Assembly (NCBI RefSeq): GCF_051175385.1
Contig: NZ_CP195106.1
Coordinates: forward strand, 5,146,001 to 5,210,000
Length of the DNA: 64,000 bases
Source of the DNA: Tundrisphaera lichenicola
Lineage (GTDB): Bacteria > Planctomycetota > Planctomycetia > Isosphaerales > Isosphaeraceae
Direction: 5' to 3'
The translations under genes and the position numbers were made by a program. This document shows, one piece after another, positions 8,293 through 17,274 of this stretch (the first letter of the stretch is position 1; every line of letters starts with the position of its first letter). The notes under the pieces are model-generated. The model was not told the origin of the DNA, did not search any database, and worked only from the letters and a program-made list of their open reading frames with translations.

Positions 8293-8794
8293 ATTAAACC
8301 TCGGACTGATGTACGCACTCCCTCCCAATCCCACCATCCCTCCCATTTCCAAGATCCCACAATTTCGTTGAGAGCAGTCGCGACCCATCCTCAAGAAACG
8401 GGCGGCGAAACACGAAAATTAGTCTTGACGGTCAGGTTCGCTACGGCAAGGAGGCAGCAGCGACCCCTTGAGTGGCCCCGGACCGGTCAAGCCTCCCCCG
8501 ACGCAGGGGGGGCCTCTTTCGATTGGTGATCGGGCGTCGAGCCATAAACTCGGCGACCGCCCGCAACCTCGCCGGCCATTCGAGGCGGATGCCTCGGATG
8601 GACGTGCCTCGGGACGATCGAGAGAGCAGCGGAGGAGCGTCCGCCCGAAAGGGCGATCCGAATCGTCGCCTCCCTTGGCGCTTTAGGTCTGGGGGGGAGA
8701 GGGTGAGGTCCGCCGCCGCGCCGACTTGGGTCCTACCGGAGGGGAGAGGAAACCTCCGAGGCCTCGCACCATTCCAGGGAGTGGAGTCCTCGAT
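8293..8794 (+). promoter_or_regulatory. 500-bp gene-free, heavily structured region before the HTH-receiver gene
   Basis: I see no convincing gene here. GGAGGC (8450-8455) can pair with GCCTCC (8491-8496), closing a domain that also contains TTGA/TCAA. The same C-rich arm (8493-8499) can instead pair with GGGGGGG (8506-8512) in a terminator-like stem. Further down, CGGAGG and CCTCCG form a hairpin near 8736-8758, which is enclosed by GGTGAGG and CCTCGCACC arms. A TTGACG box near 8434 could be a -35, without a good -10. A long 5' UTR or a small RNA is possible. No known riboswitch consensus was recognised. Confidence 0.35.
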
Positions 8795-9370
8795 ATGAAG
8801 AAAGTCTTTACAACCGGTCAGGTCGCGAAAATTTGTAAAGTCGCGCCTCGTACCGTTAGCAAGTGGTTCGATTCAGGCCGCTTGCGTGGATATAGAATTC
8901 CTGGTTCGCAGGACCGGCGAATTCCCCGAGAGCACCTGCTTCGGTTCCTGAAAGAACACGGTATGCCTCTGGGCGACCTGGAGGCGGAGGTCTATCACAA
9001 GATCCTCGTCGTCGGCGCCGACGCCCCGATGTTGTCATCGCTCCGAGAACATCTCCGAGAGGGAGACGACTTCCGAATCGAGACCGCCGCATCAGGTTTC
9101 GAGGCCGGAATTCGCGCCGAGAGCTTCCACCCGGACTGCATCGTCATCGACCTGGCCGTCGGTCGGATCGAAGCCGGGCAAATCGCGCAGAATCTCCGCA
9201 AGAGCCAGGATCATCTGACTACCATACTGGTCGCATTGACCAGCGATGAACCGAGCGAAGATATTTATAATCTCGGCTTCAATGATGCCTTCAAGAAGCC
9301 GTTCGACGGTGCTCTGCTCGCAGAGCGAGTCCGCCGCATGATTTCTCAGAAGAAGGCCGACGAGCCTTGA
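8795..9370 (+). CDS. Excisionase/MerR-type helix-turn-helix protein with receiver-like domain
   Basis: The 191-residue protein begins with an HTH_17-type DNA-binding domain (VFTTGQVAKICKVAPRTVSKWFDSG, RIPGSQDRRIPREHLLRFL, about residues 3-50). It continues into a response-regulator receiver fold (YHKILVVGADAPMLSSL, DCIVIDLAVGRIEAG, FNDAFKKPFDG, about residues 68-188). The usual phospho-acceptor region reads VIDLAVG, with an Asp, and Lys is present in KKPF. The normal receiver order is reversed here, with the DNA-binding part first. The start was chosen because it opens exactly on the HTH domain. It is probably a transcription factor; no cognate kinase is adjacent. Confidence 0.78.
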   Translation: MKKVFTTGQVAKICKVAPRTVSKWFDSGRLRGYRIPGSQDRRIPREHLLRFLKEHGMPLGDLEAEVYHKILVVGADAPMLSSLREHLREGDDFRIETAASGFEAGIRAESFHPDCIVIDLAVGRIEAGQIAQNLRKSQDHLTTILVALTSDEPSEDIYNLGFNDAFKKPFDGALLAERVRRMISQKKADEP

Positions 9371-9401
9371 TCTGACTCGTTCTTCAGAACGAGAATCGGC
9401 A

Positions 9402-9454
9402 GGCCCGAGGCTGCTCCCTGTAATGGGATTGGCCTCGGGCCCTCCTCATTTTTT
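9402..9454 (+). terminator. Intrinsic terminator after the HTH-receiver gene
   Basis: A perfect 10-bp stem, GGCCCGAGGC (9402-9411) with GCCTCGGGCC (9432-9441), is followed by CTCCTCATTTTTT. A smaller stem, CTCGTTCT/AGAACGAG, precedes it at 9376-9393. This is the clearest intrinsic terminator in the window. Confidence 0.8.
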
Positions 9455-9567
9455 AGTGGCGAATCAACAATTTCCGTCCGGAATGAACCCCTCGCATCTC
9501 GACCCAAGGTCGCTCATAATTCGTATTGCTATCGGAACGAAGTGTGCGAACTGGATGATCAAGCCCA

Positions 9568-11172
9568 ATGTCGATGAGCCTGGCAGGGATGAAGCGTTCG
9601 CCAGCGGTCCATACGAAGGGAATCCGTAGTACGGCCTTGGGAATTGCCGGGATCGCGACTCTGTTGGTAATACTGACGATCGGCGATCCCGGAATCACGG
9701 TCGATGAGCCGCTTGATGTCCGACCGGGTCGGACCTACATCTCGGCACTTCGTTCTCGGGGAATTCATTTCTTCGATCGTGAAGTCGTGGATCAGGTGTT
9801 TCGGGATAATTCAGAACATCCACCACTCGGACGATGGCTCCTCGGGATAGCCTCGACGATGGGCGAACCCTTCGAGATTCTCGCGAAGGGCGGCCCCGAC
9901 CCGGTCGGAATATATGTGGTGGCAGGGCGGCTAGCTCCTGCACTGATTTTTGGTCTGATGGTTGGACTGGTCAGCCTGGAGTCCGGCCGGAGGTATGGCC
10001 GAGTAGCCGGACTTTCGGCAGGGTTCGCTCTTTTGATTATGCCTCGCATGTTCGCGCATGCCCACATCGCGGCCCTAGATACGTTCATCGCCTTCTTTTG
10101 GGTATTGGCGCTACTCGCGGCTCTGAAGGCGGTAGAAGGGAATCAGCCAACCTTCGGGATGTTGTTCGCCGGTCTCGCCTGGGGCCTGGCACTTTTAACC
10201 AAAATTCACGCCTGGTTTCTCCCTCCGATCGTACTGGCCTGGTGCCTGCTCCATTTGAGACCTCGCCGAGCCTTGCTGGTTTGGTCGCTCTGGCTCATAA
10301 GCGGCCTGACCATCTTTTTTGCCGGCTGGCCATGGCTCTGGGCAGATCCGGTCGGGCGACTCGGAGCCTACCTGGTTACCGGAATCGAACGAGTCTCGAT
10401 CCGAGTTCTTTATTTCGGTACGGTCTATCAAGACCGCGACGTCCCCTGGCATTACCCCTGGTTCTACTTGCTGACGACTATTCCGGTCGGCCTACTCGCG
10501 ATCGGAATTCTCGGGGCGGTGCGAGGACCGGCAGAGCGGAAGCTCGAGCGTTATGCGTTATTCTTGGTCGGGTCGATCGCCTTCTTCCCGCTCATCTTCA
10601 GTACGAACGTGCCAGTCTATGATTGCGAAAGGCTCTTCCTCGTATCATTCCCAATTCTAGCAATTCTGGTGGGCCGAGGATTCGCGTTCCTTTGGGAGCA
10701 TGCCACATCCTGGAGTCGGTACGTCCTGGTTTTTCTCCTCCTCGGTCAAAGCTACGGCATCCTGGCTTTCCACCCTTTCGGACTGAGTTATTACAACCTC
10801 TTGGTCGGAGGCCTCCCCGGGGCGGAGCGACTCGGCTTGGAACTAACTTATTGGGGCGACACCGTCGACGGTCCGCTACTCAACCGACTGGCCGAATTGG
10901 CTCAGGAAGGGCAGTCCGTTGCTCTAGCCCCGACCCTGGCCCCAGACCAGGGTAAAGTGGTCACGACCCGACGCCTGGCACGCATCCCGATCGTTATTCA
11001 GGATCAGGACTACACCGACCGTTCGGATTGGCTGCTTGTGTCGAGGAGATCCGCCTATTGGACAGATGAAGTCCGTTCCAGACTTGAAAGCGATCCTCTC
11101 GTCATGACTCGATCGAAACAAGGGGTCTGGCTCTCGAAGTTAATTGGGCCACGAATCCTCAAAAAGCCCTAG
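9568..11172 (+). CDS. ArnT/PMT-like membrane glycosyltransferase (GT-C fold)
   Basis: The 534-residue polytopic membrane protein has roughly ten or more hydrophobic helices. The first periplasmic loop has ITVDEPLD, a DE pair typical of lipid-linked-sugar GT-C transferases, and SEHPPLGRWLLG. Such enzymes move a sugar from a polyprenyl-phosphate donor to protein, lipid or polysaccharide outside the membrane; the acceptor is unknown. The soluble C-terminal part (about residue 400 on) follows the last helices. Starts at 9568, 9574 or 9589 are possible, with no strong Shine-Dalgarno to decide. A polyprenyl diphosphate synthase two genes downstream could supply the lipid precursor, which is inference. 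Confidence 0.75.
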   Translation: MSMSLAGMKRSPAVHTKGIRSTALGIAGIATLLVILTIGDPGITVDEPLDVRPGRTYISALRSRGIHFFDREVVDQVFRDNSEHPPLGRWLLGIASTMGEPFEILAKGGPDPVGIYVVAGRLAPALIFGLMVGLVSLESGRRYGRVAGLSAGFALLIMPRMFAHAHIAALDTFIAFFWVLALLAALKAVEGNQPTFGMLFAGLAWGLALLTKIHAWFLPPIVLAWCLLHLRPRRALLVWSLWLISGLTIFFAGWPWLWADPVGRLGAYLVTGIERVSIRVLYFGTVYQDRDVPWHYPWFYLLTTIPVGLLAIGILGAVRGPAERKLERYALFLVGSIAFFPLIFSTNVPVYDCERLFLVSFPILAILVGRGFAFLWEHATSWSRYVLVFLLLGQSYGILAFHPFGLSYYNLLVGGLPGAERLGLELTYWGDTVDGPLLNRLAELAQEGQSVALAPTLAPDQGKVVTTRRLARIPIVIQDQDYTDRSDWLLVSRRSAYWTDEVRSRLESDPLVMTRSKQGVWLSKLIGPRILKKP

Positions 11173-11234
11173 CCACCTGTTGTTCATCCTCTATAATACT
11201 TTCAGAACGGATTGAAAGCCGGGAATCATCGCCG

Positions 11235-11726
11235 ATGTCTGAACTGACACATTTCGACGACAACGGCGCAAGTCGGATGGTCGATGTGTCGTCGAAAGAC
11301 GTCACTCATCGTATGGCTTCGGCAAGCGGCCTGATCAGCATGAGGTCAGCGACCCTCGAATTGATCCTCGATCGGAAGTTGGCGAAAGGTGATGTCCTAG
11401 AGGTCGCTCGAATCGCTGGTATCATGGCTGCCAAGCGAGTCGGGGACCTAATACCACTCTGTCATCCGATCGGAATCGACGGGGTGACCATCACTTTCGT
11501 TGTGGTCGATCGAACCACCCTCAAGATCGAGTCCAGGGTGAATGTTCATGGAAGGACCGGAGTCGAGATGGAAGCCCTTACTGCGGTCTCTGTCGCGGCT
11601 CTGACCATTTATGATATGTGTAAAGCCGTGGATCGCGAGATGCAGATTGATTGCCTTAGGTTAGATGCGAAGTCAGGCGGGCGGAGTGGAGATTATCGAC
11701 GCGGAACCGGGAAACGAGATGAATGA
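11235..11726 (+). CDS. moaC: Cyclic pyranopterin monophosphate synthase MoaC
   Basis: The 163-residue cytosolic enzyme converts the MoaA product 3',8-cyclo-GTP to cyclic pyranopterin monophosphate in molybdenum cofactor synthesis. Family motifs are clear: MVDVSSKDVTHRMASASG, IAGIMAAKRVGDLIPLCHP, GVEMEALTAVSVAALTIYD and MCKAVDREM. Length is normal. No other moa gene is adjacent, so the pathway is dispersed. The start fits the usual MoaC N-terminus; the ribosome-binding site is weak. Confidence 0.95.
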   Translation: MSELTHFDDNGASRMVDVSSKDVTHRMASASGLISMRSATLELILDRKLAKGDVLEVARIAGIMAAKRVGDLIPLCHPIGIDGVTITFVVVDRTTLKIESRVNVHGRTGVEMEALTAVSVAALTIYDMCKAVDREMQIDCLRLDAKSGGRSGDYRRGTGKRDE

Positions 11727-11782
11727 AGTCGATACTCTGACGACGGGCATGAGATGCGTTTCCTGATCCGGGGGGAGTTCGG

Positions 11783-12790
11783 ATGTCGACTGCAGCGCCG
11801 CGGAAGTCCGAAGATCTGGGCCGAAAACTGGCGGTACTCTATGCACCGATCCTCGCCGAGATGGCGGAAGCAGAGTCAATCTTCGCCGAGGAGCTAGGAA
11901 GTCGCCATTCCTTCGTCCAGCAATTGGTCGATCACTGCGCCGACTTTCGAGGAAAGCGACTCCGTCCCGCCTTGGTTCTCTTGACCGGGAGTGCCTGCGG
12001 TAAACTGACCTCCGACCATCCCGTTCTGGCCGCCGTCGTCGAGATGATTCACACCGCAACCCTGGTCCATGACGACATTCTTGATGAATCGGTAGTCCGT
12101 CGGCATGCCGCCACGGTCAACGCGGAGTGGGGCAATGAAACGGCTGTATTGATGGGTGATTATCTTTTTACCCATGCCTTCCATCTTGCGGCTTCGCTGG
12201 AGACCACCCTGGCATGTCGATGGATTGGCCACGCGACCAACCAGGTTTGCGAGGGTGAGATGCAGCAAGTCCACAATCGAGGCAATTTCGATCTCGATGA
12301 GGTCGAATACTTCTCCATTATTCGAGGAAAGACCGCCGAATTAACCGCGGTCTCTTGCCGACTGGGAGCCCACTACGCAGGTGCTCCCGATTTGGTCGTC
12401 CGGGCCATGGATGATTACGGGCGCGATCTGGGCGTGGCGTTCCAGATCGCAGACGACGTTCTGGATATCTGGGGTGAAGAGCGAACGGTAGGCAAGAGTC
12501 TTGGAACGGACCTGGATAAGCAGAAACTGACCCTTCCATTGATCCGCCTGCTGGCCACGTCTACACCCGAGTCGGCCAATGAGATCCGGGGTTTCCTGTC
12601 GGAATCAAATCCCGAAAACCGACGCGAAATCCGAGATCTACTCGAACGATCCGATTCGCTCGGGTATGCCTGGAGTCGCGCCGAACATTACGCCGAGCGT
12701 GCCTCGGCCGCCCTTGATCATTTGCCCGAGTCCCCTGCCAAGGCGACTCTCAAGGCTCTCACTGTTCAGGTTGTCCGACGAAATGCCTGA
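11783..12790 (+). CDS. Polyprenyl (octaprenyl/heptaprenyl-type) diphosphate synthase
   Basis: The 335-residue trans-isoprenyl diphosphate synthase elongates an allylic diphosphate with IPP to make a long prenyl chain for quinones. The first aspartate-rich motif is HDDILDESVVRRH and the second is FQIADDVLDI, with GKRLRPALVLL upstream binding the IPP pyrophosphate and GKSLGTDLDKQKLTLP downstream. A GGGGGAG ribosome-binding site precedes the ATG. It ends 12 bp before the convergent stop of the next gene. Exact chain length cannot be deduced by eye. Confidence 0.9.
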   Translation: MSTAAPRKSEDLGRKLAVLYAPILAEMAEAESIFAEELGSRHSFVQQLVDHCADFRGKRLRPALVLLTGSACGKLTSDHPVLAAVVEMIHTATLVHDDILDESVVRRHAATVNAEWGNETAVLMGDYLFTHAFHLAASLETTLACRWIGHATNQVCEGEMQQVHNRGNFDLDEVEYFSIIRGKTAELTAVSCRLGAHYAGAPDLVVRAMDDYGRDLGVAFQIADDVLDIWGEERTVGKSLGTDLDKQKLTLPLIRLLATSTPESANEIRGFLSESNPENRREIRDLLERSDSLGYAWSRAEHYAERASAALDHLPESPAKATLKALTVQVVRRNA

Positions 12791-12802
12791 ATTTTGATCG
12801 CG

Positions 12803-13711
12803 TCAGGCTACCCCCCGAATTCTTCGGATCGAGTTTTCAGGTGCAAATTCCGAAAATCGATCGGGATGGATGACCTCGGCGGCGATCCTGAGACTCGCTT
12901 CGAGGCGAGGTCCCGGGCGAGAAAAGTAGGCTGATCCGTCGGTAATGTACACATTTTCATTTCTGACGGCGCGGAGAGTTTGCCACTCACTTCGACGGGT
13001 TAGATTCATCAGGTCTCCCTCCGCTCGATCGATCGATAGTCCACAGGCGGCGACCAGGATAATTTCGGGGTCCGCATGAGCCACCTCTCCCCAGGTTATC
13101 CGTTTTGATCGTTCCTTCGATTGCCCGATCACTTCGCGTCCCCCTGCCCGATCGATTAACTCGGGATTCCAGTGACCCGAAGAGAATGGGGGATCGATCC
13201 ACTCGAGGATCAGGACTTTGGGGACGGACGCCCCCACTATTCGCCGATCGATCTCGTCGACTGTCTTATGGAATCCGTCGATTAGCTTCTCTGCTGACTG
13301 ATTGGATCCCAGCAAATCTCCGATCCGTCGGAACATCTCGAAAACACTCTCCAGATCGGTGGGATTGACGCTTTCGACTGCGGGATGTCCTGGCAAATCG
13401 GCAGCCGCCTTCCTGACCTTCGATTCGTTTATCGCGCAGACATCACATTGTTCCTGAGTCAGGATCAGGGTCGGGCGAAGTCCTGCGAGCGTCTCAAGGT
13501 CGAGTTCGTAGAGGCTCCCCCCCTGCTCTGCGATCAACCGATCGATTTCGACGCTGCTCGCATCATCCGAGATTCGACTGCGTACGACTCGGGGAAGGAA
13601 TTCGACACCTGGTGGAAAGTCGCATTCATGCGTCACTCCAACAAGCTCATCGCCTCGCCCCAAGGAACAGACCAGATCCGTCAAGGAAGGGAGAAGGCTG
13701 ACAATCCGCAT
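12803..13711 (-). CDS. Cobalamin-binding / BtuF-like ABC substrate-binding protein
   Basis: The 302-residue protein belongs to the TroA/BtuF periplasmic-binding superfamily: MRIVSLLPSLTDLVCSLG, ELVGVTHECDFPP, LILTQEQCDVCAI and SRPGPRLEASLRI. This solo family is usually named cobalamin-binding protein. No signal peptide or lipobox is visible and no BtuC/BtuD partner is adjacent, so it may be a cytoplasmic variant or work with transporter subunits encoded elsewhere. The gene is followed convergently by the polyprenyl synthase. Confidence 0.8.
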   Translation of the reverse strand: MRIVSLLPSLTDLVCSLGRGDELVGVTHECDFPPGVEFLPRVVRSRISDDASSVEIDRLIAEQGGSLYELDLETLAGLRPTLILTQEQCDVCAINESKVRKAAADLPGHPAVESVNPTDLESVFEMFRRIGDLLGSNQSAEKLIDGFHKTVDEIDRRIVGASVPKVLILEWIDPPFSSGHWNPELIDRAGGREVIGQSKERSKRITWGEVAHADPEIILVAACGLSIDRAEGDLMNLTRRSEWQTLRAVRNENVYITDGSAYFSRPGPRLEASLRIAAEVIHPDRFSEFAPENSIRRIRGVA

Positions 13712-13823
13712 AGCGTCAGTTCCATTCGGTAATCACCAGGCACGGGAGCGTGAGCCGGCAAAATAGGACAGAGGATATCGAGACTCCGGCGGTATTGTCC
13801 GCCGAATGAATTGCCATGTTCGT

Positions 13824-15062
13824 TTAGACTGGCGGCTTTATTTCGGTGGTTGGGCCGACCGATACGACGGTCATTGGAAGCAATGGCCAGCGGGAGAGGA
13901 CCCGGCTGATATCTTCGGGTGTGACACTTCCAAAAAGGTCGAGTTCCCGCTCAACAGGCATGTACTCTCGGCGATACGTCCAGTGGAAGCCGAGCGAGGC
14001 CAGGCGACCCATCGGTCGTTCCGAACGGAGTACCGTTCGGGCCAAGACCTTGTTCTGAGCCTGGGTCAGTTCTTCCGAAGTCGGGCCACTTGACATCATC
14101 CGCCCATAAACCTCGACGATCCGTCCCAAATTGGCCTGGGTCTCCTCGGGTTCACAACTCAGGAAGGTGTAATAGGCTCCCGCCCGGTTGTAGTCCTGGT
14201 AGGAGATTTCGGCACCGTCGGCGTGACCGGGATCCACAAGTTCCCAGTAGAGGCGAGATCCGGTATGGTCCCCCAGGACGGTCGCCAGAAGCTGAGCCGC
14301 AAATCGATCGTCGTCCTCCAGGGCTGGAGCGTCTGCGACTCCGATGACAGTTTGCTGATTATCCTCGGCCCTCAGTAAGGCTTCGAATGCCCCAGTTCCT
14401 CGGGGAGGGGTCACTTGCCTCCCGGTCGGCTTCCCCTCCCAACCGAGGCAGTGCTCCTTAGCCAGTCCGATGATGTTGTCCCAATCACCCTTGCCGGCGA
14501 AAGCCAGAACGATATTCTCCGGACTATACTTCGCTGCGAAGTAATCCCGCATCTGGTCGACTGACAGGGCGGTGATCGAGTCGACCGTACCGAGAATACT
14601 CTGACCGAGGGGGTGCGCCCCGAAGTGCGCGGCCTTGGCCGCGTCGTAAGCAACGGACATCGGACTGTCCATGTACATCCGGATTTCTTCGATGATGACC
14701 TTCTTCTCAGTCTCGAAATCTTCCTCGCGGAGGCTCGGGCGGAGGATATCGGAGAGGACATCGAATGCCCTGGGAAGATATTCCGGCAGGCAGGTTACGT
14801 GATAGAAGGTGTCTTCCTCGGAAGTCTGGGCGTTGTGCTTGGCACCAACGCGGTCGAAGTCGCGATTGACGGACAGGGCATCTCGGTTTGGTGTCCCCTT
14901 GAAGATCATATGCTCCAGGAAATGTGAGACTCCAGCCAATTCGGGTGACTCGTCCCGACTTCCCGCCTTCACGAAAAATCCCGAGGCAACCGAACGAGCC
15001 TGGTCGTTCAGTTCGGCAATGACTTGGAGGCCGTTCTCAAGGACAGTCTGATGAAAGCGCAA
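13824..15062 (-). CDS. M16 family zinc peptidase, active subunit
   Basis: The 412-residue protein has the inverted zinc motif HFLEHMIFKG near residue 50 and the distal ligand region KKVIIEEIRMYMDSP, so it should be the catalytic member of a two-gene M16B pair. M16 enzymes degrade short unfolded peptides in a clamshell chamber. The start is a TTG at 15062-15060, supported by AGGAG nine bases upstream and an immediate match to the family N-terminus (QTVLENGLQVIAE). It lies 118 bp downstream of a second M16 gene lacking the zinc motif. Confidence 0.9.
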   Translation of the reverse strand: MRFHQTVLENGLQVIAELNDQARSVASGFFVKAGSRDESPELAGVSHFLEHMIFKGTPNRDALSVNRDFDRVGAKHNAQTSEEDTFYHVTCLPEYLPRAFDVLSDILRPSLREEDFETEKKVIIEEIRMYMDSPMSVAYDAAKAAHFGAHPLGQSILGTVDSITALSVDQMRDYFAAKYSPENIVLAFAGKGDWDNIIGLAKEHCLGWEGKPTGRQVTPPRGTGAFEALLRAEDNQQTVIGVADAPALEDDDRFAAQLLATVLGDHTGSRLYWELVDPGHADGAEISYQDYNRAGAYYTFLSCEPEETQANLGRIVEVYGRMMSSGPTSEELTQAQNKVLARTVLRSERPMGRLASLGFHWTYRREYMPVERELDLFGSVTPEDISRVLSRWPLLPMTVVSVGPTTEIKPPV

Positions 15063-15180
15063 GGGATATTGCTCCTGGATTGACTCTTGAAGAAATGGCG
15101 GGGAATAAGAACGACTACAGCTGGTCCGATCGATCGATGGCGGATCCTTGTACTGGAAAGTCCGTCGAGAGGCTTGAAAT

Positions 15181-16422
15181 TCACTCCGACAATTTCAATG
15201 GTGCCGGCCCGAGCGTCAAAATGGTCATTCCTTCGGTTTTTTGCTGGCTGGCAAAGTCGTCCACCGATGCCGGCGTAAGTGAGTCGAGCGAATTGGAGAT
15301 CTCGTCGAGGGATCGGACTCGTCCCAGGTAAAACCAGTCCGAGGCGAGTGAGCCGGCGCGACTCATGCTCGATTCCTGCTGCATGATCAGCGAGCTTTTG
15401 AGCCCGGCTCGCATCGTATCCAACTCTTCAGCCTCGATACCCCTGCCGCTCAATCGATCGATTTCTTGCAGCGTCACGTCGAGGGTCTCCTGTGCACGAT
15501 CGGTGGAAGTTCCCGCGTAACAGAGGACAGCCGCCCGGTCCTTCTGACCCTCATACGTGGAGTAAACCGTGTAACAAAGCCCTCGCTTCTCGCGAACTTC
15601 GGTGAAGAGGCGTGCGGAGGAATAGCCTCCCAGGATTCCGATCATGGCGCGAGCCTGATAATAATCAGGGCTATCCACAGTCACGGTCGGATAGGCCAGA
15701 GCGATCTGAGTTTGCTGAGTCTCCTTGGCGATGTGGTCGTGCCTTGGTCCGGAAGGCCGAAGTACAACCTTCGGTTCCGGCCTCGGTTCCCAATCTCCAA
15801 AAAGTCGAGAGACGGCCTCCTTGAGAGCAGGCCAGTCGATTGCTCCGGCTACGGTTAAGATGGCACCATTGGGGCGATAATGATCGCGGTGAAACCGACG
15901 AAGATTCTCGGCGGTGACGGCATTCACGCCTTCTGGAGTGCCGGGAGACGGGCGACCCCAGGGATCGGGGAAATGACGTTTTCTCAGTTCGTAGATGACC
16001 TTCGAGGAAGGATCATCTTCCAGCCCTTGGAGGCTCTGGAGGGCTAGAGCACGAATTGGCTCGATCTCTTCCTCATCGAAATGGGGCCGGCGGATGACGT
16101 CAGCGAATATTTCAAGGGCACCGATCAAGTTCCTGCCGAGGGTTGCGGCAGAGACACTGGAATGAAGCGTCTGCGCCCCCTCACCGTGGCTCACACCGAG
16201 ATTATCCAGAGCAGTTAACAACTCGCGACTTCCCAGTTCGCCCGCCCCCCGGGTGATCCAATCCGCCAGCATTGAGGCGGTCCCCCCCTGCCCCTCCGGT
16301 TCATAAGCCGCTCCGGCAGGGACCAAGAGGGTGAAAGCCGCCGATTGGACGCTAGGCATCGACTCGGCTACGAGGACCAGGCCGTTAGGAAACTCGTGAT
16401 GCGAGACGTTTGAAGCGGGCAC
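15181..16422 (-). CDS. M16 family protein, non-catalytic subunit
   Basis: The 413-residue paralogue has the M16 fold (HEFPNGLVLVAESMPSVQSA, YSSARLFTEVREKRGLCYTV). Where HxxEH should be it reads GTASMLADW, so zinc ligands are missing. Such partners pair with the catalytic subunit and help bind substrate, as in other M16B heterodimers. The start is a GTG at 16422-16420 with a GAGG-type site upstream. It is first in a probable two-gene operon with the active subunit. Confidence 0.87.
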   Translation of the reverse strand: MPASNVSHHEFPNGLVLVAESMPSVQSAAFTLLVPAGAAYEPEGQGGTASMLADWITRGAGELGSRELLTALDNLGVSHGEGAQTLHSSVSAATLGRNLIGALEIFADVIRRPHFDEEEIEPIRALALQSLQGLEDDPSSKVIYELRKRHFPDPWGRPSPGTPEGVNAVTAENLRRFHRDHYRPNGAILTVAGAIDWPALKEAVSRLFGDWEPRPEPKVVLRPSGPRHDHIAKETQQTQIALAYPTVTVDSPDYYQARAMIGILGGYSSARLFTEVREKRGLCYTVYSTYEGQKDRAAVLCYAGTSTDRAQETLDVTLQEIDRLSGRGIEAEELDTMRAGLKSSLIMQQESSMSRAGSLASDWFYLGRVRSLDEISNSLDSLTPASVDDFASQQKTEGMTILTLGPAPLKLSE

Positions 16423-16608
16423 GGGAAGTCCTCATCGCTCGAAGAATCGGAAGTCGAAGAGATCGATCGACTTGAATCGATAAGCCCGATCGTCTATTTC
16501 TGAGGTAGAAGTTTAGACCAGAGAACTGGTAAGAATCTCGATAGAATGGGGACGATCTGACAAGTATCGTCCAAGTTCGGCCCGGGGTCGATGCCCGATC
16601 GACTTCGC

Positions 16609-17139
16609 TCACCCATCGACAGCCTTGTAGAGGGTCTTCGACCTTCGAAAGCCGATTGATCGGTAGAGTCGAACGGCCGAGGCGTTTTCAGCGGTGACCT
16701 CCAGATACGCACGGCGAAGTCCGGCCTGGTAGAATCCCTCCAAGGCTTGTCGAACCAATGCGTGTCCCAGCCCCATCCCTCGATAGTAGGGTACAACTCC
16801 GAGATTCTGGATCGCCCCGATCGGCCCTCGATCCATGACACCCTGAACGGTCCCGCAGTATCCTTCCCGACAGGCGATCAACCACGTCGAGACCGCAAGA
16901 AATCCAGGTTTACGACGAATCTCGCGCATCAGTCTCTGGCACCCGTGTCGTTCCCCGAGGCAGGGGAAAACTTGGGAGTCGATCTCGTCGCGAAAGCTGA
17001 GAAATTTCACCTCGGCATGTTGATCGACGAGCGACTCGTCCCAGCCCACCCATCGGAAAGGCGCAGGGAGCCGTGGTGGGGGCATCGAGCCATCCAGGTC
17101 GATCTCCATCCGGAACCGCTTGTAATACGTGATCGCCAT
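16609..17139 (-). CDS. GNAT family N-acetyltransferase
   Basis: The 176-residue protein carries the acetyl-CoA-binding signature GVVPYYRGMGLGHALV followed by AYLEVTAENASAVRLYRSI and GF, the classical GNAT motif A and B layout. The N-terminal half is family-specific. The acceptor, a small-molecule amine or protein N-terminus, cannot be inferred. It lies on the same strand as the M16 pair but 186 bp upstream of it. Confidence 0.85.
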   Translation of the reverse strand: MAITYYKRFRMEIDLDGSMPPPRLPAPFRWVGWDESLVDQHAEVKFLSFRDEIDSQVFPCLGERHGCQRLMREIRRKPGFLAVSTWLIACREGYCGTVQGVMDRGPIGAIQNLGVVPYYRGMGLGHALVRQALEGFYQAGLRRAYLEVTAENASAVRLYRSIGFRRSKTLYKAVDG

Positions 17140-17274
17140 CGCGCTTCAACGGTCCGAACGCGAGCAGTGCTTGTTGCAGAATGAAACGTATCTTAGGCCA
17201 TTTTTCATCGAGTGGTCAATGAACTTGATCGCTCCAGAAGGTCCGATTTGTCTAGGAGAAGTCTAGGGATTTGA

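Noticed and set aside
8700..8790. GGAGAGGAAACCTCCG resembled the start of RNase P RNA
   Set aside because: The conserved RNase P blocks after the first GAGGAAA are absent and the length before the next gene is too short.
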